Shown piece after piece: positions 1 through 8,996 of a stretch of 64,000 nucleotides of DNA. The stretch is from contig JAPFFF010000058.1 of NCBI GenBank assembly GCA_039105265.1, positions 744,001 to 808,000 of the forward strand. Direction: 5' to 3'. Made by a program: the position numbers and the translations under genes. The notes beneath the pieces are model-generated. The model searched no databases, was not told where the DNA came from, and saw only the letters and a program-made list of their open reading frames with translations. Numbering within the stretch: the stretch's first letter is position 1; each line of letters starts with the position of its first letter. Origin of the DNA: Tritrichomonas musculus (lineage: Eukaryota; Parabasalia; Tritrichomonadida; Tritrichomonadidae).

Positions 1-309
1 ATATTGAAAAATAATTCAATTTTGAAACAAAAGTTTATTTGTTGCATATATTAAATTTTCATCGACAAAATAATAATTATATAGTTTATATAATTTTAAT
101 ATAAAATAATAAAAACAATATCAAAAATATGGAAGAATCTATAGACTATTTAGTTTGTGGGACATCCTCGGACAGCATAAATTAACTGATCTCTCATCAT
201 AAAAGATATTATGAAAAAGCTTTGCTATTATTTGATTTTATAAACATATCTTATCTATGATATAAATGATCATTTATAATTATTTCTTACTTAAGGCAAG
301 AAAGTTTAG
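1..309. other. AT-rich intergenic DNA
   Basis: No open frame, RNA gene or repeat is recognised here. The last nine bases (301-309, AAAGTTTAG) are the left target-site copy of the element that follows. Confidence 0.6.
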
Positions 310-754
310 GGGAAATCGTTTTTTTCTACTCCACTTTTTGAAAACTTTTAAACATTTTGAATACTTTTTTATACAAAATGAACATTTTTTATTCAATTAT
401 TGCTAAATAATGAATATATATTTGGTTCAAATAGCTTCTCAATTCATCCAGCAATTCAAGGAACCCGATTCTGCTTTGCACAACCCCGTGGTGATCACTG
501 GTGCGTATATTCCTGAAAAAATATGTAAAAATAAAAAAAAATTATATAAAAAAAAAAAGCAAATTGTTAAAATTTTAAGGAAAAATTCAAATTTACGATT
601 TTTTTGGTTAATTTTCTTAACAGGGTAAGTTAAATTTCACCTTAAGATGGTGGTTTTTTATATTTCATAAGTAGCTACTCTAAAAAATATTATGAGTAAC
701 TATTCATGGAAAGAAAAACCATTCAAAAAGTGGTGTAGAAAAAAACGATTGTTC
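310..754. mobile_element. MULE-like MITE with 9-bp target duplication
   Basis: The ends are inverted repeats: the left starts GGGAAATCGTTTTTTTCTAC and the reverse complement of the right starts GAACAATCGTTTTTTTCTAC. Both continue into CCACTTTTTGAA. The flanks are AAAGTTTAG (301-309) and AAAGTTAAG (755-763), a 9-bp duplication with one mismatch, the size known for Mutator-like elements. The interior (about 430-505) is clearly richer in G+C than its surroundings and is open for a short stretch, which could be a captured gene fragment. The first ~100 bp recur at 23608-23709. No transposase is encoded. The superfamily is inferred from duplication length only. Confidence 0.7.
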
Positions 755-885
755 AAAGTTAAGTAAATAATTATTTTGTCAATATTTCAATATATAATAG
801 TTTTTTCTTCTTTATTTTACTATATCTAATTTTTTGTAATGATACTCTATAAAATTATATTTTTGGCTTGAACATAACTTCAAAG

Positions 886-1792
886 AGAGGTGAGGCTGCG
901 AAAATTTTTGGTATTTTTTAATAATATTAATACCTATTATTTTATTCCAGAATTAAATGTTATTTATGATAATTTCACTAATATTTTTTTCAGATTTTTA
1001 GCTATAAATCTATTTTTAAAATTGAATTGCTTATATCTTATTATAATTTCAATTTTATCTTAATAAAAAAATTCTATTTACTCAAAATAATAAATAATTT
1101 AATTATCAATATTTAATATATAGATGTGAATATAATATTAAAATCTTCGACTAAGAATTATAAATCAAATAATGATTTTTTATGATTTAACTAACTATCA
1201 TCCTATTATAAGCATGATTTTTTTAGTAAACTATTCATAAATATTAAAATAAATACTTATTGTGATGTTGATACCAAAATAAAAACAAATGAAATTATTT
1301 GGATATTTGTGAAGTTTACATCACTAACGTATATAGAATTATATTCAATATTAAACCTCAATCCTAGCTAAAATTGTAAAAAAAAAATTTTAAAAATATT
1401 TTGATATGTTTGCCAGCACCAGATAAGTTAAGAGATAAACTATAGTTATCACTTTGGTCTTTAATATAGAAGAAAATTTCTCTTTAAATTGAAAAATATT
1501 TTTTTGAATTTTGACCAAAAACGCATTTATTGAATAGCCTTCTTATTAAAAAATAGAGATCATCTATATACAAATGCAATTTAATGGTTGAAAAGAAAAA
1601 ATAATGAAGAATATATGAATTATGACATTTTGAAATATCAATACAATTTCAATTTTTTTTTGATTAAATCTGAAAAAAAGTATATGATATGAAAAGGTAA
1701 CAACATCATAATACTATATTTTTAATTTATTTTTAATTTTGTTGATTATTATTCCTAAAAAAGTTCATTTAAAATTTCGCAGTCTCGCCTCT
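886..1792. mobile_element. hAT-like MITE (AGAGG ends, 8-bp TSD)
   Basis: The termini are imperfect inverted repeats, AGAGGTGAGGCTGCGAAA on the left and AGAGGCGAGACTGCGAAA read inward from the right. They are flanked by an exact 8-bp direct repeat, CTTCAAAG, at 878-885 and 1793-1800. An 8-bp duplication is typical of hAT elements. The 907-bp body is AT-rich with no credible coding frame, so the element is non-autonomous. A second element starting AGAGG with an 8-bp duplication lies at 39695-40891. Confidence 0.8.
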
Positions 1793-1800
1793 CTTCAAAG

Positions 1801-2246
1801 ATAAAGTTTAGTTTGAAGGAAAATCTTATCAAATTCAAAAAGTTTGATATGTGAAATGAAAAGATTTTATAAATTTTGATATGTTATATGAAATAAACCA
1901 TATGTAACATAACCAAAAACCGTTTAGAGTGCACCCTTAATACTTCTCAAAAATATAATCATTGAAAGACCTCTGGGCATGACGCAATCTATGTTAAAAA
2001 AGTCTGATATTCTAAACATAGATCAAGATTCGTGCATGTATTAAAATATCAGATTTTTATAAAGATTCTGGCGCTAGATTTTGATAAAATGTTGATTTAT
2101 TTTGACCTTACTCGCGTACAGAAAGGTGAATTTTGATCGTTTTGGAAAAGCATATTTTTTATTTTCCTCTTATTTGTTTATAATATTACTATTTTCTTAT
2201 CCACATTCATTTGTAGATTATTATAATATAATTATTATATTAAAAT
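1801..2246. other. AT-rich intergenic DNA
   Basis: No gene is seen. One copy of the recurrent decamer TCAAAAAGTT lies at 1835-1844. The stretch ends with the left target-site copy (2239-2246) of the next element. Confidence 0.5.
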
Positions 2247-2992
2247 CAGGGATGGAAATCGAGTACGAGTAAAGAAAGGCTACTCGAAAATTTTTCTTAC
2301 TCGAGTAAGCCTCGTACTCTATATTACTCGAGTAAACTCGAGTAAAAAAACCGTTTTTAAATTTATTTTTACTCGTCTTTACTCATGCTATTCAATTATA
2401 ACTTATTTACTCGAGTTTACTCGTAATCACTGGTTCGACTCCCATTTTTTTTTTTTTTTTTTTTTTTTAATAAAAATAGTTTTTAGAATACATTTCAAAA
2501 GCTTTTTTATTTATTTACTATACAAATGATAAATACTAAAAAAAAATAAGATTTTAATTACTTATTGATGGTATTCTTAATTACAATAAATTTAATTCCA
2601 AATTGAATTAAAGCAATCTTTTTACAAACTTTACTTTGGTTTATTAAATTTATGAATAAAATGATTGTATATGACACAAAATTTCATTAAAACATATATA
2701 TTTACATTTGAACATAAATTATTTTGATTTATTTAAATAACCAAAAGTAGATAAGAAATAAAAATATTTTAAATAAGATAAATAAGCTTTTTATTTTATA
2801 CAAAAATACTTTATTATTAAATAATCAATTTTACTCAGAGTAATTGACAGAAAATACTCGAAAATGATGAAATGTGAATTAAAAAATTTCACTCTCGAGT
2901 AGACGGTTTACTCGAACATTTTCCCGAGTAAATTTCGAGTAGAAACCGTTTATTTACCCGAGTTTACTCGAGTTACTCTTTTACCATCCCTG
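2247..2992. mobile_element. hAT MITE with ACTCGAGT subterminal repeats
   Basis: The element begins CAGGGATGG and ends CCATCCCTG, and is flanked by a perfect 8-bp duplication ATTAAAAT (2239-2246 and 2993-3000). CAGGGATG is the start of the terminal repeat of maize Ac, the founding hAT element, so end sequence and duplication size both point to hAT. The outer ~150 bp at the left and ~120 bp at the right are packed with ACTCGAGTA-type palindromes in both orientations, as expected of reiterated transposase-binding sites. The middle is AT-rich with a poly-T run near 2446-2468 and no coding frame. Length is 746 bp. Confidence 0.9.
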
Positions 2993-3108
2993 ATTAAAAT
3001 ATCAAAATTTCCCAATCAAAAAGTGAAAAATAAAAATAATCATTTATAACTGCTCTTAAATTAAAATTTTATTATTATTTTGTATAAATTATTAAAATGA
3101 TACAGAAA

Positions 3109-3153
<45 letters not shown>

Positions 3154-3154
3154 T

Positions 3155-3361
3155 CAATAAAAATCGAACATAGGTTTCGGGCAAAAGACGATAATTCCCT
3201 CTTGACGAAGGTCAATTTTGCTTTTTTTTTTTTTTTTCGGGCAATTTCGGGCAACGATAGAAAATTTCGGGCAAAAGTAGATACCCGTATTTGCCCTTTC
3301 TGCCCGAAATTTTAGTTTTTTCGGGTAACGTACTCGTGCCCGTGCCCGTATGGTATCCCTG
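3155..3361. mobile_element. Right end of a related hAT-like element with CGGGCA repeats
   Basis: The segment ends GGTATCCCTG (3352-3361), close to the CCATCCCTG end of the preceding element. It is filled with repeated CGGGCA/TGCCCG units in both orientations from about 3176. No matching left end was found; a long poly-A run (from 3119) precedes it, so it is probably truncated or rearranged. Family placement rests on the short end sequence and the same subterminal-repeat design. Confidence 0.55.
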
Positions 3362-3841
3362 ATAATAATTTTAGTATTGTTTTTATGATTATTTTTATCT
3401 TAGCAGTTATTAATGTCCTATCATATTTAATATAATAATTAAACCAATATTATTGTAAGATAATTAGATATAAAATTATTTTTTAAAAGTGTAAAAATGA
3501 ATATATTTCAAAATTTTAAAACATTTATTTAGTAAATCCCTAAAGGCGTTTGGTCCAAAATCATTAAAAAAGTAATGTGCCAAATTGATCTCTTTATCTT
3601 TTATTGAATTTTATTTTTAATTCCTCTAATAATGTTTCTAATACAGTATTAGTGATAACTATTTGTACTGAACATGAAAAAATTCTAAATAAAGTATATT
3701 TACTAATCATAGAAATATAGATTAAAACTTAAAAATTGATTTTAGAATTTATTGCATTTTAACTCTTCTCAAAAAAAAATTAATTTTTATTCAAAAAGTT
3801 TTTACATGGCCTAACTGTTAAGTTACCAAAAAAAACAGTAA
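3362..3841. promoter_or_regulatory. Upstream region of the TRAP-alpha-like gene
   Basis: AT-rich non-coding DNA. The decamer TCAAAAAGTT lies at 3791-3800, 41 bp before the ATG at 3842. The same decamer is found 40-75 bp upstream of several other starts in this window, so it is a candidate core promoter motif. This is inference from position only. Confidence 0.35.
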
Positions 3842-4552
3842 ATGTTCTTTTATTTCATCCTCGCACTCGTTTTATCAGAAGAAAAAGATGGAATCATTGG
3901 AACTCTCGGTGAGTTCCTTCCATTCGCCCCGAAATCAAAAATCGATGGTCGTGGTATACTAATTGATTATCCCGAAAATAAAATCCCACTTCAACGATTC
4001 ATCCGTTTCATCAGTTCCTTCGCCGTAACTGGAGAAGAAACTTATGGTCTTCAAAATGTTTTTGGTTATGTTACACCTGAAGAAGGTGGATCCGATTACA
4101 GAGTCAACGTTACATCTTATGGAATGAGTGGCAGACTCTCAAACGAAGATCAACCATCTTTCCTCTTCCAATGCGAATTAGTTTCCCAACTTGAACCAGG
4201 TCATGGCAACCTTGAACTTTGGGGAAAGCTTACAAACGAACAAGGTGTTAATCTTTCAATCCTTCTCTTCAACGAATCTGTTGAATTTTATGAAGAAGTT
4301 AATCTTCATGACCAAATCGCTTCAGCAGTCCTTTATGTCTTCTTTGTTGGTGTTGTTGGAGGAATTCTTTACTTTATTTTCTCAAAGGATAAGGCTAAAG
4401 AAACAAAGCCAGTTTCAAAGAAGAAGTCAGTTCAAGATTATGCCCAAATCCACTCCTCAGATCGCTCACGCTCCCCCTCAAGATCATCATCACCAGGATC
4501 AAAGAGAAAAGATTCTCCATCAGCTGGCAAGACAACTGCAGGCAAAAAATAA
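3842..4552 (+). CDS. SSR1: TRAP-alpha-like translocon-associated protein
   Basis: The 236-residue protein has the plan of translocon-associated protein alpha, an ER membrane protein beside the Sec61 channel that assists insertion of some secretory proteins. A short hydrophobic start (residues 1-12) can act as a signal peptide. A luminal beta-rich domain follows with possible N-glycosylation sites (Asn89, Asn144). The segment FNESVEFYE (143-151) matches the conserved region just before the membrane anchor in the family. One transmembrane helix spans about 160-180, and the cytoplasmic tail is rich in Lys, Ser and Arg. Total sequence identity to animal TRAP-alpha is low, so the call rests on architecture and this pre-membrane motif. 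The last 36 residues are a low-complexity Ser/Arg/Lys tail. Confidence 0.7.
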   Translation: MFFYFILALVLSEEKDGIIGTLGEFLPFAPKSKIDGRGILIDYPENKIPLQRFIRFISSFAVTGEETYGLQNVFGYVTPEEGGSDYRVNVTSYGMSGRLSNEDQPSFLFQCELVSQLEPGHGNLELWGKLTNEQGVNLSILLFNESVEFYEEVNLHDQIASAVLYVFFVGVVGGILYFIFSKDKAKETKPVSKKKSVQDYAQIHSSDRSRSPSRSSSPGSKRKDSPSAGKTTAGKK

Positions 4553-4965
4553 AAATACATAACTACTTTCACAAACAACAACAACAAATCTTACTAAACA
4601 AATTTCTTTATAAAAAAATTAAAATTCATTGTTATGCAAGATAATAATATTTTTCGTAAATATAAACTACGTATTATGAATATATTCATATGAAGCACAT
4701 TTTGGAAAAAGATCTACTATTTGGCTGAACAAATTTAAATTGACAAGTTTACATATTAAAATTTCATTTATTCGTTTTTTTTATTATTCTGAGGTTAACT
4801 AATAAATGAATAATGATTTTTTATAAATAATCATTCATTAGCAATGCTTAAAGAAAGGCGCATATGCTGATTTATATTTAAATCAGCATAGTGCTGTTAA
4901 AAAAATAAATTAATCAAAAATAAATTAATAATTCATATTATTCATATTATTCATCTTAACATTTA
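4553..4965. other. Intergenic, convergent 3' ends
   Basis: AT-rich DNA between two genes that end toward each other. A short inverted repeat, TGCTGATTTATATTTAAATCAGCA (two arms of TGCTGATTTA), lies at about 4865-4888 and could form a hairpin in either transcript. Nothing else is recognised. Confidence 0.4.
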
Positions 4966-6561
4966 TTATAAGTCATCTTCAGAATCGTCAAAATTAATAC
5001 TATTTTCATCAAGTTCTAATTTTTGAACAATATAACTAATGCTTCCTATTCCGGAATTTTTAATAGAGATCAAAGCAGCTTTGAAGTTAATATCTTCTCT
5101 TTCCAAAAATATGTCAACGATATCAAAATGATTGTAAATGCAAGCTAAAGCAAGTGGAGTGTAATTAAATGTGTCCGCCTTTTCATCTGGATAAATTTCA
5201 GATTTTTCTAATAAATAACGAGTTAGGCCAATATTTCCATTTTTACAAGCATAATGAAGTGATGTATAACCTTTTGAATCAGCAAAGTTTATATCAGCGT
5301 TTCCAAGTTCGATTAAAATTCTTGCCATTTCAAAATTATTGTTCATTGAAGCATAAATAAGAGGTGTGCATCCATTCATTACAATATCAGGTTGAATTTG
5401 GCTCATTTGTAGAAACATTTTAACAACTTCAATAAAATTGAATTGAGCAGCTGATTCTAAAAAGAATGAAGGATTACAGCCTTTGATGAGTAACTCACGC
5501 ATTTCTTTAAAACTGCAATAAAATATACAGTTCGTTGAAAGTGAAGCACTGTCTATTGTTTCATGTTTGGCTTCAAATAGCCACTTGAATAGGTTATACC
5601 GATGGAAAGCTATAGAATATGGAAGAGAGCCTCGAAATGATACATTTGGAAGACTATCTATAAGTTCAATTATTCTCTGATCTCCACCAGCAATAGCAAA
5701 ATGAGGAAGTTTTTCTGTTGGTTTCACGCCATTATTCAAAAGGAAATTAAAGCAATTAAATGATCCAAAAAAAGCGCAAAATTCAATAAGTTGGCAATTT
5801 CGAACAAGTTTGTTTGATTCATATATTGATGAGGATATTTTTGAGTCGAGTTTGATCGAATTTTTGCTGAGATATTTTTGAAACTTTTCTAAATTATCTG
5901 TTCGGAGAATATGTGACAATGGATCTGGATTTTCGCCAGAAGTAGTTAATTTTTTATGTAATTCGAAATTGTTTTTAGAAAGTGCAGAAAAATTTCGGCG
6001 TATAAAATCATTCGACATGCATATCTGATTGAATTCAAGCTGTATTTGTTTGTTTTCGCTATCGTTTTTTAAATCAAGAAGATGCATAAAATATATCGCA
6101 TCATATTTGTGTCCATATAAATCTGTTAAGCATTTATCATTAGATTCAAGCTGTTTCTGGTCAATTATTTTTAAATTTAGTAGTTTTTGAATAACAAATT
6201 GAGGACAGCACTGATCCACGAGGCCTATGGTTGATAAATTTGGACTAATCTGTTGATGAAAAAGCGCTTTTACGAATGATGGTATAAGAATAACCTGAGA
6301 ATTGTTTTTTCTTTGGACTTCATCATGTTTTTTGAGAAAGTTGAGGTAAAAATCAATTTTGTTTGTATTTGTATATATTTTACTAAGAAGAGTTCTAGCA
6401 AAAATGTGAATAGATGAACTATTGAGAAAGTCGATACACGATTTCATAATAATTTCAAAATTTTCATCAGAAAGAGAATCAACTAGCTCTTCGCACTGTA
6501 ACATTCTTTTAAAATCTGGACTCTGAAGAAATGCATGATCAGATGCTGCTTCTTCATCCAT
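4966..6561 (-). CDS. Ankyrin repeat protein, trichomonad DUF3447-type
   Basis: The protein has 531 residues. The N-terminal half is helical and unassigned, with no catalytic motif. The C-terminal half (about 250-510) contains ankyrin repeats, clearest in the segments GCTPLIYASMNNNFEMARIL and GYTSLHYACKNGNIGLTRYL, and in YTPLALACIYNHFDIVDIF. This arrangement, a poorly conserved helical N-terminus followed by degenerate then canonical ankyrins, is typical of the very large ankyrin family of trichomonads. Ankyrins bind other proteins; the partner cannot be read from sequence. The gene is divergent from the gene at 6637 with 75 bp between the start codons, so they probably share a promoter. A second, longer member of the family is at 13607-16048. 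Confidence 0.85.
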   Translation of the reverse strand: MDEEAASDHAFLQSPDFKRMLQCEELVDSLSDENFEIIMKSCIDFLNSSSIHIFARTLLSKIYTNTNKIDFYLNFLKKHDEVQRKNNSQVILIPSFVKALFHQQISPNLSTIGLVDQCCPQFVIQKLLNLKIIDQKQLESNDKCLTDLYGHKYDAIYFMHLLDLKNDSENKQIQLEFNQICMSNDFIRRNFSALSKNNFELHKKLTTSGENPDPLSHILRTDNLEKFQKYLSKNSIKLDSKISSSIYESNKLVRNCQLIEFCAFFGSFNCFNFLLNNGVKPTEKLPHFAIAGGDQRIIELIDSLPNVSFRGSLPYSIAFHRYNLFKWLFEAKHETIDSASLSTNCIFYCSFKEMRELLIKGCNPSFFLESAAQFNFIEVVKMFLQMSQIQPDIVMNGCTPLIYASMNNNFEMARILIELGNADINFADSKGYTSLHYACKNGNIGLTRYLLEKSEIYPDEKADTFNYTPLALACIYNHFDIVDIFLEREDINFKAALISIKNSGIGSISYIVQKLELDENSINFDDSEDDL

Positions 6562-6636
6562 TTTTCAAATTAAACGGTCACAAAAGCACGTTTGAAAAAA
6601 AAATATTGATTTTTCAAGCTCATCTTTCATGAGAAG
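6562..6636. promoter_or_regulatory. Short divergent promoter
   Basis: Only 75 bp separate two divergent start codons. It contains TTAAACGGTCA (6570-6580), which includes an AACGG core like the sites bound by Myb proteins, and TCATCTTTCATGAG (6621-6634), which fits the loose TCAYW initiator described for trichomonads. Function is inferred from position and motif similarity. Confidence 0.4.
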
Positions 6637-8883
6637 ATGAGAAAACTTCAAGCGTTTGATACCTTTGGTGAATTGAATCATGGTTTTCATGAAGGGACAT
6701 CACTTTTGATACATACCAAAAACGAGCAAATTACTTTTTATGATTTTAATTCTTTAGATGAAATTACTCGTGTATCATTTAAACAGACAATAGCGCGTAC
6801 ATTAATACCTATTATGAATAGGCAAAATAGTTTTAGAGGGATTGTTGTTACAGAAGATCAAATGGCGCATCTTATTCTAATGAAGCAAAAACAAATTGAA
6901 AAAGCAGCATATATTGATTTAAAACAGCCATTAACTTTATGTTATACAATCCTTCTTGATGCACCATTGCATTGTTATGTTCTATTTGAAAATGGGGTTT
7001 CTGCTCTCATCTCCAAAAAGAAAACTGAATTAGTTCAGTCTAGTTGGCCACCCAAAACAATGATACGAGTTGCTCATATGGAGCCTTATCATCAATTTCA
7101 TGGTCAGCATTTAATTTCAGAAAATTCAGCAGGATTTCTTGTGTATCATTATGCAGGCGATACATGTCAAATTACATCATGGATTATGCTTTTTCCAAGT
7201 AGGCGCATTATTAATGGTCCTTTTTCTATGCAAATTAACCCAAATTCAATCTTTTTATCGCCATATTACTTTCTACATGATAGAGAATTGTATTCAATTC
7301 AATCTTTAAAAAAAATTGGTACATTAGAAAAAGATGCTTATTGTTGTTCTACTTATTTAGGTGAATCAACAATACTTTCTGATTCAGATGGATTATTAAT
7401 AAAAATTTATGACGACAAAATTGAAAAATTGAGAGAGCTTTCTTCACCGCCTCTTCGAGTTGAATATAATGGAGAGAAATATGTTTATTTAACAATGAAT
7501 GGATTAATTAATGATAAACTTAATATTGGAGTTCAATTTCCTTTATCATCATGGGCAAGTTTTTTTGTATATGGTGGTTTTCCAAAAGTGATTCCAGCTC
7601 CACTTTATCAAGCTCCTCAACCAAATCCTACTGCTGTAAAAATAGATGAAACAAGTGTTACTTCAAAATCTGGTGGGAAATGGACACCACCACATAAAAT
7701 TGTTTCATCTGATTCTGTCCGTGTAGGCCAATATGACTTTTTTATTGCTGCTACTGCAGGAACAATACATATATTAAAATCACATTTAAAAAACCCATCA
7801 ATATTACCAGTTACAGAGTTTAATTGGGATACTCCTATATCAGCTGTTTCGATTAATTCCAGATTATATGTGGTTGCTAGTGCTGATAATCCAATCAAAG
7901 TTCAGCAATACAGTGGTGATGAATATACTTTCTCATTTGAATCCTCATTATGTATTAGTTTAGCATTATCTGAAAATTATTTAGCTGCAGGTTTTATTGG
8001 AGGGTCTTTTCTTTTATTATCATTAAAAGAAAAATCGCAACTCCTTTCAATGTGGCCTTTCAGAGTACCTGTAACAAAAGTAACTAGCGTAGAAAATGAC
8101 TGTTTTTTGGTTCAATGGGGAAATTCTATTGCAAAAATAAGTTCTAATTCAATTCAATGGATAAAGCTTCCTACATTTCCAGGTTCTATGACAGCGACCC
8201 TAAGTAAACAAGGTATCCTTTCACTTGCAAAGCCAACATCTGTTGATGTTTACTTGTTTGCTGATAGTTCCTTAATGGCACAAATCCCACAAAGAGTTGT
8301 TGGATTATGTGTTAATGATAGACGAACATATATGCTAACATTTAAAAACGAAGTTGTTGTTCTACATTATCATGGCACTCTAAAGGTTGATGCGCAGTTC
8401 ATTATTGATGTTGATAATCCTTTCGCCATTCTAGCATCAAATGAAATTTTATACGTTATTTGTCAAAAATGTATTACAACATTTGATAAAACTGGAAAAT
8501 TAATTGATAATATTGAACTTCAATTAAAACCAAGATTTTATGATTCTGCATCCAAAGGAATTTTTATTGTTATGCATAAATCAATTTGGTATGTTCAAAG
8601 CAAAGATAACATTAAAAAAATTCCTTCTGACTTTACTGATATATGTGGATTTAGTGCTGTTGATGACTCAAGATATGTTATTGCGTCAAACGGAAGAACT
8701 TATTATGTAGATCATAGTCCTGCAAAACCAATCGTTTCTGCTCTTTCAAAATATGATAAACCCCTTTTAGGGATTAAATGTTACGCATCAACAGTGGGTG
8801 GGAAAATTGACTCACTTTTTTTATTATTTAATGATCATTCATTTTCACAAAGGCAATTGCCATCATTGAAACCAAAAACCTGA
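6637..8883 (+). CDS. Large beta-propeller-like protein of unknown function
   Basis: The 748-residue protein is not recognised. It consists almost entirely of short alternating hydrophobic strands with the spacing of WD40-like blades, for example at 375-455 and 560-650, and lacks signal peptide, membrane segment or low-complexity tail. A region at about 315-345 is proline-rich and lysine-rich and could be a loop between two propellers. Such proteins usually act as scaffolds in trafficking, ciliary or RNA complexes, but nothing selects among these. It shares a 75-bp promoter with the divergent ankyrin gene and converges with the DZIP1-like gene downstream (113 bp between stops). Confidence 0.6.
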   Translation: MRKLQAFDTFGELNHGFHEGTSLLIHTKNEQITFYDFNSLDEITRVSFKQTIARTLIPIMNRQNSFRGIVVTEDQMAHLILMKQKQIEKAAYIDLKQPLTLCYTILLDAPLHCYVLFENGVSALISKKKTELVQSSWPPKTMIRVAHMEPYHQFHGQHLISENSAGFLVYHYAGDTCQITSWIMLFPSRRIINGPFSMQINPNSIFLSPYYFLHDRELYSIQSLKKIGTLEKDAYCCSTYLGESTILSDSDGLLIKIYDDKIEKLRELSSPPLRVEYNGEKYVYLTMNGLINDKLNIGVQFPLSSWASFFVYGGFPKVIPAPLYQAPQPNPTAVKIDETSVTSKSGGKWTPPHKIVSSDSVRVGQYDFFIAATAGTIHILKSHLKNPSILPVTEFNWDTPISAVSINSRLYVVASADNPIKVQQYSGDEYTFSFESSLCISLALSENYLAAGFIGGSFLLLSLKEKSQLLSMWPFRVPVTKVTSVENDCFLVQWGNSIAKISSNSIQWIKLPTFPGSMTATLSKQGILSLAKPTSVDVYLFADSSLMAQIPQRVVGLCVNDRRTYMLTFKNEVVVLHYHGTLKVDAQFIIDVDNPFAILASNEILYVICQKCITTFDKTGKLIDNIELQLKPRFYDSASKGIFIVMHKSIWYVQSKDNIKKIPSDFTDICGFSAVDDSRYVIASNGRTYYVDHSPAKPIVSALSKYDKPLLGIKCYASTVGGKIDSLFLLFNDHSFSQRQLPSLKPKT

Positions 8884-8996
8884 AATTTTTATTTTGAATA
8901 TTATTTATATATACTTATATTATATTAAATATTTTTGTCTTTTTACAATTTATTAATAACAATTTTATAGTAACAGTGAATAAATAATAAATAATG

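Noticed and set aside
410-628. 72-codon open frame on the plus strand
   Set aside because: It lies inside the 310-754 MITE and its tail is A-run low complexity. Kept as part of that element, not as a gene.
410-640. A spliceosomal intron around GTGCGTAT...TTAACAG
   Set aside because: Trichomonad introns have a strict 5' GTAYGT and an extended 3' ACTAAC-ACACAG-type signal; neither is present.
3097-3315. 72-codon open frame across a poly-A run
   Set aside because: It is made of a homopolymer plus the CGGGCA repeat array; no protein character.
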